From Ectothiorhodospira mobilis (GTDB lineage: Bacteria > Pseudomonadota > Gammaproteobacteria > Ectothiorhodospirales > Ectothiorhodospiraceae), in assembly GCF_016584115.1 (NCBI RefSeq), contig NZ_NRSK01000001.1:167385-231384 (forward strand): a stretch of 64,000 nucleotides of DNA. Direction: 5' to 3'. The notes beneath the pieces were generated by a model. That model searched no databases. It worked only from the letters and a program-made list of their open reading frames with translations, and was not told the origin of the DNA. Shown piece after piece: positions 1 through 8,971 of this stretch (position 1 is the stretch's first letter; each line of letters opens with the position of its first letter). A program made the translations under genes and the position numbers.

Positions 1-26
1 CGCGGTGGTCTTCGGTCCTCACTCAT
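1..26 (-). CDS. FlhB C-terminal-domain-related protein, N-terminal fragment (cut by window edge)
   Basis: Reading from the ATG at 26 toward the window edge gives MSEDRRPP and then runs off. The ATG overlaps the TGA of the FliK-like gene (ATGA), so the two are translationally coupled. A short protein resembling the cytoplasmic domain of FlhB commonly follows FliK-like genes of this type, and such proteins often begin with a charged stretch like this. With eight codons visible the identity rests on context, not on sequence. Confidence 0.4.
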
Positions 27-1390
27 GCCCGCCCGTCCACGATGGGGCCATCCTCCCGTGTGGGGGGTTCCGGCGGGGGCGGGGCGTTGCGGCACTGCAG
101 GTTCACCACCTCCAGGTTGCGGGATTGCAGGCGCTCCCGTAGCCGGGGCAGGGCCTGCTGCAGGCGCTCACTTCCCGTCGCCTCCTCTGCCCAGAACTGG
201 CTGGTCACCTGATCTCCACGCACCACCACCCGCACATGGAGGGGCCCGAGTCCCGGCAGATCCAGGGCCAGGTCCGCACGCCAGGGACAATCCGGGTCCT
301 CCCGCCTCCCACGATGCCCCCCCTCCCGTTCCAGACACATGTGTACCACGTCCACTCCGTCCTCCCCCTTCAAAGGGAGTTCCAGGAACCAGCGCGGCGA
401 CTGCCCCGGTTCCTCCGGCTGGTCCGCACTGGCCAGCTGGTGCATCACCAGACGCGCCAGGCTGCCCTCCACCTGGCGCTGCAGGGTGGCGAGCCACTGG
501 TCCGCCTGCAGCGGAGCACTCTGGGGGCGTCCCTGGGGCACGGGCTGCGCCTCCCGGAAGGGGGGTGGCGGTTCCTGCCGTGCCGGAGGGGGGGCATCCG
601 CATCCCCGCGGGCGGTCGGGGGCAGGCTGCGCAGCTGCTGCGCCAGGGAAAGGAGCCGCCCCTTCAGGTCCCGGCTCACGGGGGAGGCATCCCCGCCCTG
701 GGCGGCCCGCGCCAGGCGCGCCTCCAGAAAGAGGCCCGAATCCAGCAGGGCACGGCGCAGTCCCGGCCCCGTGGTGACGCCCTCCGCCCGGGGCAGGTCC
801 CTCCACAGGGCCTCCATTGCCTGGCGCACCGCCGGGGGCAGCCCCTGGCGCACCGGGGCCGCCTCCTGGCTCTGGAGCCGGGTCAGGCTGGCCATGAGCG
901 GGGCCTGGGAGGCCTGGGCCGGGGCCCACTGACGCAACAGGGGGGCCCGGGCCGCACTGGGACCGCCTGCCGGGCCGGCGGGGGGGAGGGAAGCGCTCCC
1001 GGGAGCCTGTGTGCTGGGGGAGGGAGGAGGTGTCGTGGCTGCGGTCCCGGCCTGAGCACCGCCCGTGCGGACCTGGCCCGTGGAGGCGGGCAGGAGGGTC
1101 AACTGGAGTCGGGGCTGGACGGCGGTCACCTGCAGGGTGAGGGATTGTCCGGCCTGCACGGGCACCGGCAGGCGCGCCTCCACCCCCGTACCTCCCAGGC
1201 GCAGCAAGGTATTGCCGCCGGGCTGGGCGCTGGTCAGCACCCGGGCCTGGAGGATCTGCCCCGGCTGCAGGTCCCGCAGGGCACTCTGACCGCCTCGGGT
1301 CAACTGGATGTGCAGATCACCACTGCGCAGGGGGGGGAGACTCATGGGGCGCCCGTCTTGGATCGGTTTCTGCCGATGGTACCCGCTCAT
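23..1390 (-). CDS. FliK-like flagellar hook-length control protein
   Basis: A 455-residue protein with a long Pro/Ala/Gln-rich central region and a compact C-terminal domain (about residues 330-430). The C-terminal domain contains WFLELPL, LPGLGPLHVRV and a segment ending LEVVNLQCR. This layout and these blocks match the Flg_hook (FliK C-terminal) family, which measures hook length and switches export specificity through FlhB. The gene overlaps the next minus-strand gene by 4 nt (ATGA). The start is uncertain: 1390 gives the longest form, a second Met lies at 1345, and neither has a clear ribosome-binding site. It may be a divergent second FliK paralogue, since the rest of a flagellar operon is not in view. 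Confidence 0.72.
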   Translation of the reverse strand: MSGYHRQKPIQDGRPMSLPPLRSGDLHIQLTRGGQSALRDLQPGQILQARVLTSAQPGGNTLLRLGGTGVEARLPVPVQAGQSLTLQVTAVQPRLQLTLLPASTGQVRTGGAQAGTAATTPPPSPSTQAPGSASLPPAGPAGGPSAARAPLLRQWAPAQASQAPLMASLTRLQSQEAAPVRQGLPPAVRQAMEALWRDLPRAEGVTTGPGLRRALLDSGLFLEARLARAAQGGDASPVSRDLKGRLLSLAQQLRSLPPTARGDADAPPPARQEPPPPFREAQPVPQGRPQSAPLQADQWLATLQRQVEGSLARLVMHQLASADQPEEPGQSPRWFLELPLKGEDGVDVVHMCLEREGGHRGRREDPDCPWRADLALDLPGLGPLHVRVVVRGDQVTSQFWAEEATGSERLQQALPRLRERLQSRNLEVVNLQCRNAPPPPEPPTREDGPIVDGRA

Positions 1391-1408
1391 GCCCGCCCGG
1401 GGACATGC

Positions 1409-1437
1409 CTGTCAGGCACTGTGGGCTCGTGTATCAT
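1409..1437 (+). promoter_or_regulatory. Putative sigma-70 promoter of the LMW phosphatase gene
   Basis: CTGTCA (1409-1414) and TATCAT (1432-1437) are separated by 17 bp, about 55 bp before the ATG at 1492. The match is reasonable against an otherwise GC-rich background. No transcript data are available. Confidence 0.45.
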
Positions 1438-1491
1438 GCCACGGCACCGGGGGCCCCCGGGATGTCCAACCCAGAATGCGATGGTCGTTTC

Positions 1492-1992
1492 ATGATGCAG
1501 GAAGACAAGGTCTCGGTCCTCATGGTCTGCCTGGGGAACATCTGCCGTTCCCCCACGGCCCAGGGCGTGCTGCAATGGCTATTGGCCAATGAAGGTCTCG
1601 GGCAGCGGGTCCTGGTGGATTCCGCCGGCACCCATGCCTACCACGTGGGCGAGCCGCCGGATCCCCGTGCCCGCCGGGCCGCGCTGCAGCGGGGCATCGA
1701 TCTCAGTGGGCAGCGGGCCCGGCGGGTGGAACGGCAGGACCTGGAGCATTTCGACTATGTCCTGGCCATGGACCGGGAGAACCTGGCCCATCTGCAGGCC
1801 CTGGCCCCGGGGCAAGCCATGCAGGGGCATCTGGGGCTGTTCATGGCCTTTGCCCACAACTGGGAGGAGCAGGAGGTGCCGGATCCGTATTATGGCGGGG
1901 ACCGGGGGTTCGAACGCGTGCTGGATATGGTGGAGGATGCCTCCCGGGGGCTCTTGCAGCACATCCGCGAACGCCAGGGCGTCCGCGGGTAG
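1492..1992 (+). CDS. Low-molecular-weight protein-tyrosine phosphatase
   Basis: A 166-residue cytoplasmic phosphatase. The catalytic P-loop CLGNICRS lies near the N-terminus, with nucleophilic Cys, invariant Arg and Ser, and the general-acid loop DPYYGG sits near residue 129. This is the complete LMW-PTP signature at the usual family length (about 150-160). The frame is open further upstream, but homologues begin just before the KVSVLMVCLGN strand, so the ATG at 1492 (or 1495) is preferred. Family members dephosphorylate tyrosine kinases in exopolysaccharide control, though no such genes are nearby. The gene ends at a bidirectional hairpin shared with rne. Confidence 0.9.
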   Translation: MMQEDKVSVLMVCLGNICRSPTAQGVLQWLLANEGLGQRVLVDSAGTHAYHVGEPPDPRARRAALQRGIDLSGQRARRVERQDLEHFDYVLAMDRENLAHLQALAPGQAMQGHLGLFMAFAHNWEEQEVPDPYYGGDRGFERVLDMVEDASRGLLQHIRERQGVRG

Positions 1993-2007
1993 GGGATTCC
2001 CAAAGAA

Positions 2008-2040
2008 AAGGCCCCCGTCCGTCTCCCGATCGGGGGCCTT
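2008..2040. terminator. Bidirectional hairpin terminator between the phosphatase gene and rne
   Basis: AAGGCCCCCG (2008-2017) pairs perfectly with CGGGGGCCTT (2031-2040) around a 13-nt loop. It lies between two convergent genes. The A-rich side on one strand and T-rich side on the other are what a terminator used from both directions would show. Confidence 0.75.
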
Positions 2041-2067
2041 GGCTTTCAGGTGCGGCGGCCGCGGGGG

Positions 2068-5025
2068 TCAATCCCCGCCGCGCTGATCCGTTTTGTCGCC
2101 GCCGGCCGGTTCCGTCGTCTCTTCAGCCGTATCCTGGGCCTTTGCAGGACCCGGCGTCTTCGCCGTTGCGTCCGCCGTGTCCGGCTCCTCTCGTGCCTGG
2201 CGGGTGACCGCCTGCAGTTTCTCCATCTCTTCCCGGGAGAGGCTGCGGCTGCCCGCGGCGGGGGCCCCGCCGGAGCGTCGGCGGGCGCCTCCCCCGGACT
2301 TCGCTCCGGAGGAGGTGCGAGCCTCGGATGCCGGGGTTGCATTCCCCGGAGCGTCCTCCGGGGGCTGCCCTGTCTTTTCCGCGGCGGGCTTTTCAGGGGC
2401 GGCCTGCTCATCCTGGCCCGCGGGGGAGGGGGCCGGTGCCTGTGATTTCTGATCCGCCTGCCGGTCTTCCCGGGGTCCACGGCGGGCGCTCTGCTGCGGG
2501 CCGTCGCCGGCATCGCCCCCTGCATCCCCCCCCTGGTCACGCGGGGTGTTTGCCTGGCCTTCCTCCCTGGAGTCGGCGGAGGGGCCGCCGCCGCGTTTGC
2601 GGGAACCCCCACGGGTTTCCGGTTCCTTGGCGGGGGCCTTGGCCCCGTCCCGGCTGGAGGAGTCTGCGTCCGATCCGGGGGCGGTCTCTTCCCTGGGAGC
2701 GGGACGGGACGGTGCCCTGGCCGCCTTGTCCTGGTCGGCGGCCTCCTGGGATGGCCCGCCCTCCGGGGTTTCGGGTTGAGTCTCAGCGGAACGGCCCTCA
2801 CCGCCGTTGCTGGAGGGGGTACGCCGGCGGCGGCGTCCGCCCCGGCGTCCCCGGCTGCGGCCGGTGGTCTTGCCGTTGCCACCCTCGGGCTTGCCGCCAC
2901 CGTTGCCACTGCCCTCGCTGGCCGCGGCTTCCCCGCCTTCCTCGCCGGGAGTGCTGTCCTTTGCGGCTGTGCCCGGGGCAGGGGAGGCCTTGCCGGCCCT
3001 GGTGCGTTCCTCGGGGGCCTTCTGGCCGGTATCGGTGTTCTCGCCGCGTGCGGTGGAGGAGCGCTCCCGGGTCTCCTGCTTCTCGGCGCCGCCATCGCCG
3101 TTTTGCGTGCCGCGGCCACTGCCCCGCCGGCCACGGCTGCTGCTGCGGCGGGAACGGCTGCGGCCATTCCCCTTGTCCTTGTCCTCCTGTTCCTCGCCAC
3201 CGGGGCGGGTGTTACCGCCCCTGCGGGTCGGGGCGCGCCCCTTCGAAGTCTCCGTGCGGTCCTCTCCCTGCCGGGTGCCGCCATCCCCGCCCTGGGCCGT
3301 GGCCGGGTGGGGGAAGAGGCTGTTCCAGATGCGGCTGAACAGGCCGGGCAGGGACACGGGCGAGGCGGTGCGCACGGAGGCATGGTCGTTGCGGGCCGTC
3401 TGTTCCGGCTCGCGGGATGCGCCGGGGGCCGGGGTGGCCGGGGTGATGGTCTGCACCAGGGCCTTTTCCAGGCGCATCTTGCGGGGCTGGTCCACCAGCT
3501 CCGGCTCTTCCTCGCTGAGCAGCTGGTAGCTGCTGCGTTCGCCGATCTCCTCCTCGGTCTCGTCGCTGCGCAGCCGCCGCACGGTGAAGTGGGGGGTGAG
3601 CAGGGACGGGCTGGGTACCAGGGTGATCTCCACGCCATAGCGGGATTCGATGCTGGCGATCACCGGGCGCTTTTCGTTGAGCAGGAAGGTGGAGACGTCC
3701 ACCGGCAGGTGGGCCAGCACGCGCCCAGTCTTGTCCTTCATGGCCTCTTCTTCCAGCAGGCGCAGGACGGAAAGGGACAGGGATTCCACGCTGCGGATGT
3801 GGCCGCTGCCGTTGCAACGGGGGCAGACGATCTGGCTGGATTCCCCCAGGGAGGGGCGCAGGCGCTGGCGGGACATCTCCAGCAGGCCGAAGCGGGAGAT
3901 GCGTCCCACCTGGACCCGCGCCCGGTCCATCTCCAGGGCGGTGCGCAGGCGGTTCTCCACTTCGCGCTGGTTGCGGTTGGGGGCCATGTCGATGAAGTCG
4001 ATGACGATCAGGCCCCCCAGGTCCCGCAGGCGCAGCTGGCGGGCGATCTCGTCGGCGGCCTCCAGGTTGGTGTTGAGGGCCGTCTCCTCGATGTCACTGC
4101 CCTTGGTGGCGCGGGCGGAGTTGACGTCGATGGAGATCAGGGCCTCGGTGTGGTCGATGACGATGGCCCCGCCGGAGGGCAGGGTCACCTCCCGCTGGAA
4201 GGCCGCCTCGATCTGGCTCTCGATCTGATAGCGGTTGAACAGGGGGACGGGGTCCTCATACCGCTTGAGCTTGCGCAGGTTGTTGGGCATCACCTGCTGC
4301 ATGAAGTCCTGGGCCTGCTGGAAGACCTTGGCATCGTCGATGAGGATCTCGGCGATGTCGTTGCGCATGTGATCCCGCAGGGTGCGGATGATCACATTGC
4401 TCTCCTGGTAGATGAGGAAGGGGGCCTTGTGGGTCTCGGCGGCGTCGGCGATGGCCTGCCACAGGGTCTTGAGGTATTCCAGGTCCCACTGCAGCTCCTC
4501 CACGCTGCGGCCCACCCCGGCGGTGCGGGCGATCAGGCCCATGCCCTGGGGCACCTCCAGCTGGGCCAGGGCCTCGCGGATCTCGCTGCGCTCCTCCCCC
4601 TCGATGCGCCGGGAGACGCCGCCGGCGCGGGGATTATTGGGCATGAGCACCAGATAGCGCCCCGCCAGGCTGACGAAGGTGGTGAGGGCGGCCCCCTTGG
4701 TGCCGCGTTCCTCCTTCTCCACCTGGACGATGAGCTCCATGCCCTCCTTCAGCCCGGTCTTGGGGGAGAGATCGCCGTTTTCGTCGGGTGTGAGATAGCT
4801 GCGGGCGATCTCCTTGAAGGGCAGGAACCCGTGGCGGTCGGCGCCATAGTTGATAAAGGCCGCCTCGAGGCTGGGTTCAACCCGGGTGACCACCCCCTTG
4901 TAGACGTTGGCCTTCTTCTGTTCGCGGGAGGGCAGCTCGATGTCGAGATCGTAGAGCTTCTGGCCATCGACCATGGCCACGCGCAGCTCTTCGGGCTGCG
5001 TCGCGTTGATGAGGATGCGTTTCAT
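2068..5025 (-). CDS. rne: Ribonuclease E
   Basis: Essential endoribonuclease and degradosome scaffold, 985 residues. The N-terminal catalytic half aligns with E. coli RNase E from the first residue ([17 protein letters not shown]). It contains the S1 domain, the 5'-sensor/RNase H-like region, the Mg-binding aspartates within SIDVNSAR (about residue 300) and IVIDFIDM (about 345), and the zinc-link CPRC (about 400). The C-terminal half is low-complexity, rich in Arg, Glu, Gly and Pro, as expected for the disordered RNA-binding and degradosome-assembly region. A long leader precedes the gene and rluC is divergent, the same arrangement as in E. coli. Confidence 0.97.
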   Translation of the reverse strand: MKRILINATQPEELRVAMVDGQKLYDLDIELPSREQKKANVYKGVVTRVEPSLEAAFINYGADRHGFLPFKEIARSYLTPDENGDLSPKTGLKEGMELIVQVEKEERGTKGAALTTFVSLAGRYLVLMPNNPRAGGVSRRIEGEERSEIREALAQLEVPQGMGLIARTAGVGRSVEELQWDLEYLKTLWQAIADAAETHKAPFLIYQESNVIIRTLRDHMRNDIAEILIDDAKVFQQAQDFMQQVMPNNLRKLKRYEDPVPLFNRYQIESQIEAAFQREVTLPSGGAIVIDHTEALISIDVNSARATKGSDIEETALNTNLEAADEIARQLRLRDLGGLIVIDFIDMAPNRNQREVENRLRTALEMDRARVQVGRISRFGLLEMSRQRLRPSLGESSQIVCPRCNGSGHIRSVESLSLSVLRLLEEEAMKDKTGRVLAHLPVDVSTFLLNEKRPVIASIESRYGVEITLVPSPSLLTPHFTVRRLRSDETEEEIGERSSYQLLSEEEPELVDQPRKMRLEKALVQTITPATPAPGASREPEQTARNDHASVRTASPVSLPGLFSRIWNSLFPHPATAQGGDGGTRQGEDRTETSKGRAPTRRGGNTRPGGEEQEDKDKGNGRSRSRRSSSRGRRGSGRGTQNGDGGAEKQETRERSSTARGENTDTGQKAPEERTRAGKASPAPGTAAKDSTPGEEGGEAAASEGSGNGGGKPEGGNGKTTGRSRGRRGGRRRRRTPSSNGGEGRSAETQPETPEGGPSQEAADQDKAARAPSRPAPREETAPGSDADSSSRDGAKAPAKEPETRGGSRKRGGGPSADSREEGQANTPRDQGGDAGGDAGDGPQQSARRGPREDRQADQKSQAPAPSPAGQDEQAAPEKPAAEKTGQPPEDAPGNATPASEARTSSGAKSGGGARRRSGGAPAAGSRSLSREEMEKLQAVTRQAREEPDTADATAKTPGPAKAQDTAEETTEPAGGDKTDQRGGD

Positions 5026-5381
5026 GAATGCGGTCTCGAATGCAGGGCCCAGCCACGCCCGGGCGTTTCACGGGCGTCTGCGGTGTCGCAGGCCAGGGGC
5101 GCGCGGCGCTCAGGAGCAGCGCACAGGCGCACAGCCATGGAAGCACGACGCCCTCGGTTTCCGCTTGCCGGAGCGTGGGGGCGGGGTTGGGCAGTAATCC
5201 GCTCAGAATCATCAAAACCGGTGTGGTGCTTCTGGAGCGAGGGTCCATGACGGGGAACGGACGCTGCCCTGAGGCAGGCATTCCCCGGTGGTGTTCGTTT
5301 CGGTCGCGGGGTCCGGGCGCTGGGGTGGGCCGGAACGGGTGGTTCCGGTTTTCACCGGCGGCCCGCTTCTACCGAGCGCGA
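5026..5381 (-). promoter_or_regulatory. Long 5' leader of rne (probable autoregulatory UTR)
   Basis: About 355 bp separate the predicted transcription start (near 5381) from the rne ATG, with no convincing ORF on the minus strand. In E. coli the rne mRNA has a leader of about 360 nt with structured elements through which RNase E controls its own mRNA decay. The similar size and position suggest the same feedback. I have not folded the sequence, so the internal structure is not asserted. Confidence 0.55.
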
Positions 5382-5387
5382 CACGTC

Positions 5388-5416
5388 ATCATAGCAATGT
5401 TGTAAAAGCCCATCAA
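5388..5416 (-). promoter_or_regulatory. Sigma-70 promoter of rne
   Basis: On the minus strand TTGATG (5416-5411) and TATGAT (5393-5388) are spaced by exactly 17 bp. Both hexamers differ from consensus at one or two positions, and the site stands out in a GC-rich genome. The predicted start is about 355 nt upstream of the rne ATG. Confidence 0.65.
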
Positions 5417-5430
5417 ATACTTGAATGAAC

Positions 5431-5439
5431 TGGTATGAT
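5431..5439 (+). promoter_or_regulatory. Extended -10 element immediately before rluC
   Basis: TGGTATGAT is a TGn-TATGAT extended -10 ending 6 bp before the ATG at 5446. Transcription from it would start at or beside the start codon, giving a leaderless or nearly leaderless mRNA. There is no good -35. It could be coincidental, because the same bases encode codons if translation starts at 5425. Confidence 0.35.
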
Positions 5440-5445
5440 GCGGCC

Positions 5446-6420
5446 ATGTCGCAGAGCCCTTCCACATCCAAGGCCGGCGTCGAACATCGGGAAATCGCCT
5501 CTGGCGAGGCCGGACAGCGCCTGGATAACTACCTGATGCGCCAGCTCAAGGGGGTGCCCCGCAGCCGCATCTACCGCCTGCTGCGCAAGGGGGAGGTGCG
5601 GGTGAACGGGCGGCGCAGCAAGCCGGACCAACGCCTGGAGCCGGGGGACCGCGTGCGTCTCCCCCCCGTGGCCCGGGGGACCCCCCGGCCGCTGGAGGAG
5701 CAGCCCCTGCCCCAGGGCCTGGCGCAGACGCTGTCCGGGGCCGTGCTCCTGGAGGATCAGGACCTGCTGGTGCTGAACAAGCCTGCAGGCCTGCCGGTCC
5801 ATGGCGGCAGCGGCGTGGCGGTGGGGGTCATCGAGGCCATGCGCCGCCTGCGCCCGCAGGAGCCCTTCCTGGAGCTGGCCCATCGCCTGGACCGGGAGAC
5901 CAGTGGCTGCCTGGTGCTGGCCCGCAATCGTCCGGCCCTGAAGGCCTTTCATGCCTGCCTGCGCGAGGGTGGGGTGGACAAGACCTACCTGGCCCTGGTG
6001 GCCGGGGCATGGCGCGGCGGCCCCCGCCGGGTGCAGCAGGGGCTGACCCGCAATGCCCGCTGCGGCCAGATGCGTCTGGTACAGGTGGACGAGGAGGGGC
6101 GGGACGCGGACAGCCTGTTCACGCCCCTGGCCCACTACGGCGGGGCCACCTGGATGGAGGTGAAGATCGGCACCGGCCGCACCCACCAGATCCGGGTGCA
6201 CGCCGCCCATGAGGGCCATCCGGTGGCAGGGGACCGGCACTATGGCGATTTTGCCTTCAACCGGCGCCTGCGGCGGCTGGGGCTGCGGCGGCTCTTCCTG
6301 CATGCCCGTTCCCTGTCCTTCACCCTGCCGTCCAGCGGCCGCAGCTACGATGTGGAGGCCCCCCTGGACCCTGATCTCGCCCGGGTGCTGGAGCGCCTGG
6401 ACGGCCCCGAACACCCGTGA
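5446..6420 (+). CDS. rluC: 23S rRNA pseudouridine synthase RluC
   Basis: A 324-residue RluC/RluD-family pseudouridine synthase. The N-terminal S4 RNA-binding domain (RLDNYLMRQL, then RIYRLLRKGEVRVNG) is followed by the catalytic domain with HRLDRETSG around residues 146-154, where the Asp is the invariant catalytic residue. The TGRTHQIRVH motif follows later. In E. coli RluC modifies three uridines of 23S rRNA, and its gene is divergent from rne exactly as here. An in-frame ATG at 5425 would add seven residues. The 5446 start is preferred because it begins like homologues and lies after a promoter-like element. Confidence 0.92.
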   Translation: MSQSPSTSKAGVEHREIASGEAGQRLDNYLMRQLKGVPRSRIYRLLRKGEVRVNGRRSKPDQRLEPGDRVRLPPVARGTPRPLEEQPLPQGLAQTLSGAVLLEDQDLLVLNKPAGLPVHGGSGVAVGVIEAMRRLRPQEPFLELAHRLDRETSGCLVLARNRPALKAFHACLREGGVDKTYLALVAGAWRGGPRRVQQGLTRNARCGQMRLVQVDEEGRDADSLFTPLAHYGGATWMEVKIGTGRTHQIRVHAAHEGHPVAGDRHYGDFAFNRRLRRLGLRRLFLHARSLSFTLPSSGRSYDVEAPLDPDLARVLERLDGPEHP

Positions 6421-6439
6421 TCCCCGCTTTGCCCACGAC

Positions 6440-7129
6440 ATGAAACAGACCCGGAATTATCAACTCCTCGTATTCGATTGGGACGGCACGCTGATGGATT
6501 CCATCGGCCGCATCGTCCACTGCCTGCAGGGGGCCATCCGTGCCCTTGAACTGGAGGAACGCCCGCGGCAGGCCCTGCAGGATGTCATCGGCCTGGGACT
6601 GCGGGATGCCATCCTGCAGCTCTATCCCGAGGCCGATGAGACCCTGTGCGAGGCCTTCACCCAGGCCTACCGGCAACGGTACCTGGGGGATGATCCCACC
6701 CCTTCACCCCTGTTTCCGGGGGTACCCCGGGTGCTGGCGGAACTGGAGGCGGCGGGCTACTGGCTGGGGGTGGCCACGGGCATGTCCCGCAAGGGGCTGG
6801 ATCGCAAGCTGTCCTCTACGGGCCTGGGTTCCCGGTTTCTGGTCACCCGCTGCGCCGAGGAGGCCTTCTCCAAGCCGCATCCTGCCCTGCTGGAGGCGGT
6901 GATGGAGTATGCCGGGGTGCCCCCGGAGGAGACCCTCATGATCGGCGACAGTGTCCTGGACCTGCAGATGGCCGCCAACGCCAGCACCGACGGCGTGGGG
7001 GTCACCACCGGGGTGCATGATGCCGGCCGGTTGGCCCCCCATGCCCCCCGGATCCTGCTGGACGACCTGCGTCAACTGCCCCACTGGCTGGCCACGGGCG
7101 GCGTCCGCGCCCTGTCCGACGCCTCCTGA
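6440..7129 (+). CDS. HAD-superfamily hydrolase (phosphoglycolate phosphatase-like)
   Basis: A 229-residue HAD hydrolase. Motif I is FDWDGTLMDS (nucleophile and acid/base Asp), the conserved Lys is in FSKPHP, and motif III is GDSVLDLQMAANA. A small alpha-helical cap of the Gph type lies between motifs I and II. The gene starts 20 bp after rluC and is followed by sppA 37 bp downstream, so the three probably form one transcript. The same rluC-HAD-sppA order occurs in pseudomonads. The substrate cannot be assigned; phosphoglycolate would suit a CO2-fixing cell, but closely related HAD enzymes act on other phosphomonoesters. Confidence 0.85.
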   Translation: MKQTRNYQLLVFDWDGTLMDSIGRIVHCLQGAIRALELEERPRQALQDVIGLGLRDAILQLYPEADETLCEAFTQAYRQRYLGDDPTPSPLFPGVPRVLAELEAAGYWLGVATGMSRKGLDRKLSSTGLGSRFLVTRCAEEAFSKPHPALLEAVMEYAGVPPEETLMIGDSVLDLQMAANASTDGVGVTTGVHDAGRLAPHAPRILLDDLRQLPHWLATGGVRALSDAS

Positions 7130-7165
7130 TCCCGTTATCCGCCCCGCCAAGGAGAACGACAGACC

Positions 7166-8140
7166 ATGACCGACACACCTGATCCGCAATCCGAATCCGG
7201 CAACGCCCGCACCCCGGAGCCCTGGGAGCGCGAGGCCCTGCGGGACATCGCCCTGGCGGGGCTCCGGGAGCGCCGCACGGCCCGGCGCTGGGGGATCTTC
7301 TTCAAGCTCCTGGGCTTTGGTTATCTGGTGTTCCTGCTGCTGGTGCTCATAGACGCCCTGCCCACGGGGAAAGGCCAGGCCCCGGGTCCCCATACCGCCC
7401 TGGTGGATCTCAGGGGCATGATCGCCGATGAGACCCCGGCCAGCGCCGACCGGGTGGTGGCCGGGCTGGAGGCGGCCTTCGAGGACGACAACACACGGGC
7501 CGTCCTTTTGCGCATCAACAGCCCCGGGGGCAGCCCGGTGCAGGCCGCCTACATCCACGATGCCGTGCAGCGCCTGCGTGAGGCACACCCGGAGGTGCCG
7601 CTGTATGCCGTCATCTCGGACATGGGGGCCTCCGGCGGCTACTACGCCGCCGTGGCCGCCGACCGCATCTACGCCAGTCCCGCCAGCATCGTCGGCTCCA
7701 TCGGCGTGCGCATGGACAGTTTCGGCTTCACCGAGGCCATGGAACGCCTGGGCATCGAGCGGCGCCTGCTCACCGCCGGGGAGCACAAGGGGCTGCTGGA
7801 TCCCTTCCAGCCGGTGGATCCCGTGGAGCAGGGCCATATCCAGCGCATGCTGGATGGCATCCACCGCCAGTTCGTGGAGGCGGTGCGCGCGGGGCGTGGT
7901 GAACGTCTGAAGGAGGATCCGGAGCTGTTCACCGGCCTGGTATGGACCGGTGAGGCGGCCCTGGAACTGGGGCTGGTGGATGGCCTGGCCAGCGTCGGTG
8001 AGGTGGCCCGGGAGGTGGTGGGCGAGCCGGAGGTGGTGGACTTCACCCCCCGGCAGGACCTGCTCTCCCGCCTGACCCGCGGGGTGGGGGCCGCTGTAGC
8101 CACGACCCTGGAGGCCCTGGAACAGGGCCGGGTGCGCTGA
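7166..8140 (+). CDS. sppA: Signal peptide peptidase SppA (short form)
   Basis: A 324-residue inner-membrane serine protease that degrades cleaved signal peptides. One N-terminal transmembrane helix (LGFGYLVFLLLVLIDAL, about residues 50-68) anchors a ClpP-like domain. The nucleophile Ser156 lies in MGASGGYYAA and the general base Lys208 in GEHKGLLD, a spacing of 52 residues, the same as the Ser147/Lys199 dyad of Bacillus SppA. The length is that of the single-domain form, not the duplicated E. coli enzyme. A good AAGGAG ribosome-binding site precedes the ATG. It is the last gene of the rluC-HAD-sppA set and convergent with the DUF502 gene. Confidence 0.92.
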   Translation: MTDTPDPQSESGNARTPEPWEREALRDIALAGLRERRTARRWGIFFKLLGFGYLVFLLLVLIDALPTGKGQAPGPHTALVDLRGMIADETPASADRVVAGLEAAFEDDNTRAVLLRINSPGGSPVQAAYIHDAVQRLREAHPEVPLYAVISDMGASGGYYAAVAADRIYASPASIVGSIGVRMDSFGFTEAMERLGIERRLLTAGEHKGLLDPFQPVDPVEQGHIQRMLDGIHRQFVEAVRAGRGERLKEDPELFTGLVWTGEAALELGLVDGLASVGEVAREVVGEPEVVDFTPRQDLLSRLTRGVGAAVATTLEALEQGRVR

Positions 8141-8153
8141 TCGCGGCCCCGCC

Positions 8154-8777
8154 TCAGGGGCGCTGTGCGGAATCGTCCCGGTCTTCCTTGCGCGCCGAGA
8201 CCCCGGCGGTGAGGGTGTAGCGCATGGCGTCCTCCAGGGACAGGTCCAGGGGCTGCACCCGCTCCCGGGGCAGCATCAGGGTGTAGCCCCCGATCTGGTA
8301 GCTCATGGGCAGGTAGACGGCGATGGTGTCGCGGTCGCCGAGGGCAGCGGGCAGCCCGGCAAAGTCCTCCCGGGTGACAAAGCCCACCACGCGGGCGTCC
8401 AGACCGGGGAGGGTGACCAGTACCGCCTCGCCGAAACGCTCGTGGATCTCGCCGGAGAAGAGCCGGGTCACGTCCCGCACCGTGCCGTGGATGGTCTTGA
8501 CCACCGGGATGCGCTGCATCCAGCCCTCCACCCATTGCAGCAGACCCTGGACCACATAGGCCCGCATGAGCAGGCCCAGGGCGAAGATCAGGCCCACGCC
8601 CGTCACCAGCCCCAGCCCCGGCAGGTAGAGGGCGTCCGGGAGCAGGAGCTTGAGCAGGCCCCCGAGCCCAGCCTCCAGGGTGTTGCCCAGCCAGAGGACA
8701 AGGGCTAGGGTGACCACCATCGGCAGGATGGCCGCGAGACCGGTAAGAAATGTGCGCGTCAATCCTTTCAATCCCAC
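8154..8777 (-). CDS. DUF502 family inner-membrane protein
   Basis: A 207-residue protein with two hydrophobic helices in the N-terminal third (FLTGLAAILPMVVTLALVLW and a second near residues 53-72), followed by a soluble domain. The segments VVKTIHGTVRDVTRLFS and VGFVTREDF are typical of DUF502. Members are widespread in proteobacteria and plants, but their biochemical role is not established. The gene is divergent from bchH, sharing the ~195-bp region that holds the bchH promoter, and convergent with sppA (13 bp apart). Confidence 0.82.
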   Translation of the reverse strand: MGLKGLTRTFLTGLAAILPMVVTLALVLWLGNTLEAGLGGLLKLLLPDALYLPGLGLVTGVGLIFALGLLMRAYVVQGLLQWVEGWMQRIPVVKTIHGTVRDVTRLFSGEIHERFGEAVLVTLPGLDARVVGFVTREDFAGLPAALGDRDTIAVYLPMSYQIGGYTLMLPRERVQPLDLSLEDAMRYTLTAGVSARKEDRDDSAQRP

Positions 8778-8867
8778 CTCCAGAGGGGTGTGCGTGATTT
8801 TCCGGGCCCATGGCCAGGAGGTCCTGCGCCGGGATGCGCGGGGGGTTCCGTTGCCCCCGGCGGGGCC

Positions 8868-8885
8868 TGTCCAGCTTGGTTGACA
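8868..8885 (+). promoter_or_regulatory. PpsR/CrtJ-type operator upstream of bchH
   Basis: The site is TGTC (8868-8871), ten bases, then GACA (8882-8885), which equals TGT-N12-ACA, the binding consensus of the redox-responsive repressor PpsR/CrtJ of purple bacteria. Its right half overlaps the -35 hexamer of the bchH promoter, a position suited to repression under oxic conditions. Only one full site is visible, whereas characterised promoters usually carry two. Confidence 0.7.
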
Positions 8886-8908
8886 CCCGGCCCGGGCCGA
8901 ACTAATTT
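8880..8908 (+). promoter_or_regulatory. Sigma-70 promoter of bchH
   Basis: A perfect TTGACA (8880-8885), a 17-bp spacer and TAATTT (8903-8908). The predicted start near 8915 leaves a leader of about 57 nt before the ATG at 8972. A second TTGACA at 8907-8912 has no -10 partner. Confidence 0.65.
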
Positions 8909-8971
8909 GACACGGATCCCGGGGAGGCGCCAGCCGGCCGTTCCGGAAACCCCATCACAGGCACGAATCCT

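Noticed and set aside
2776..5250. Long plus-strand open frame (824 codons) opposite rne
   Set aside because: It is the complement of the highly conserved rne gene; high GC leaves the antisense frame open. Its translation is low-complexity Ala/Gly/Val and matches nothing.
8886..8935. Second PpsR site or second promoter near TTGACA at 8907-8912
   Set aside because: No TGT 12 bp upstream of the ACA and no -10 at 16-18 bp downstream.
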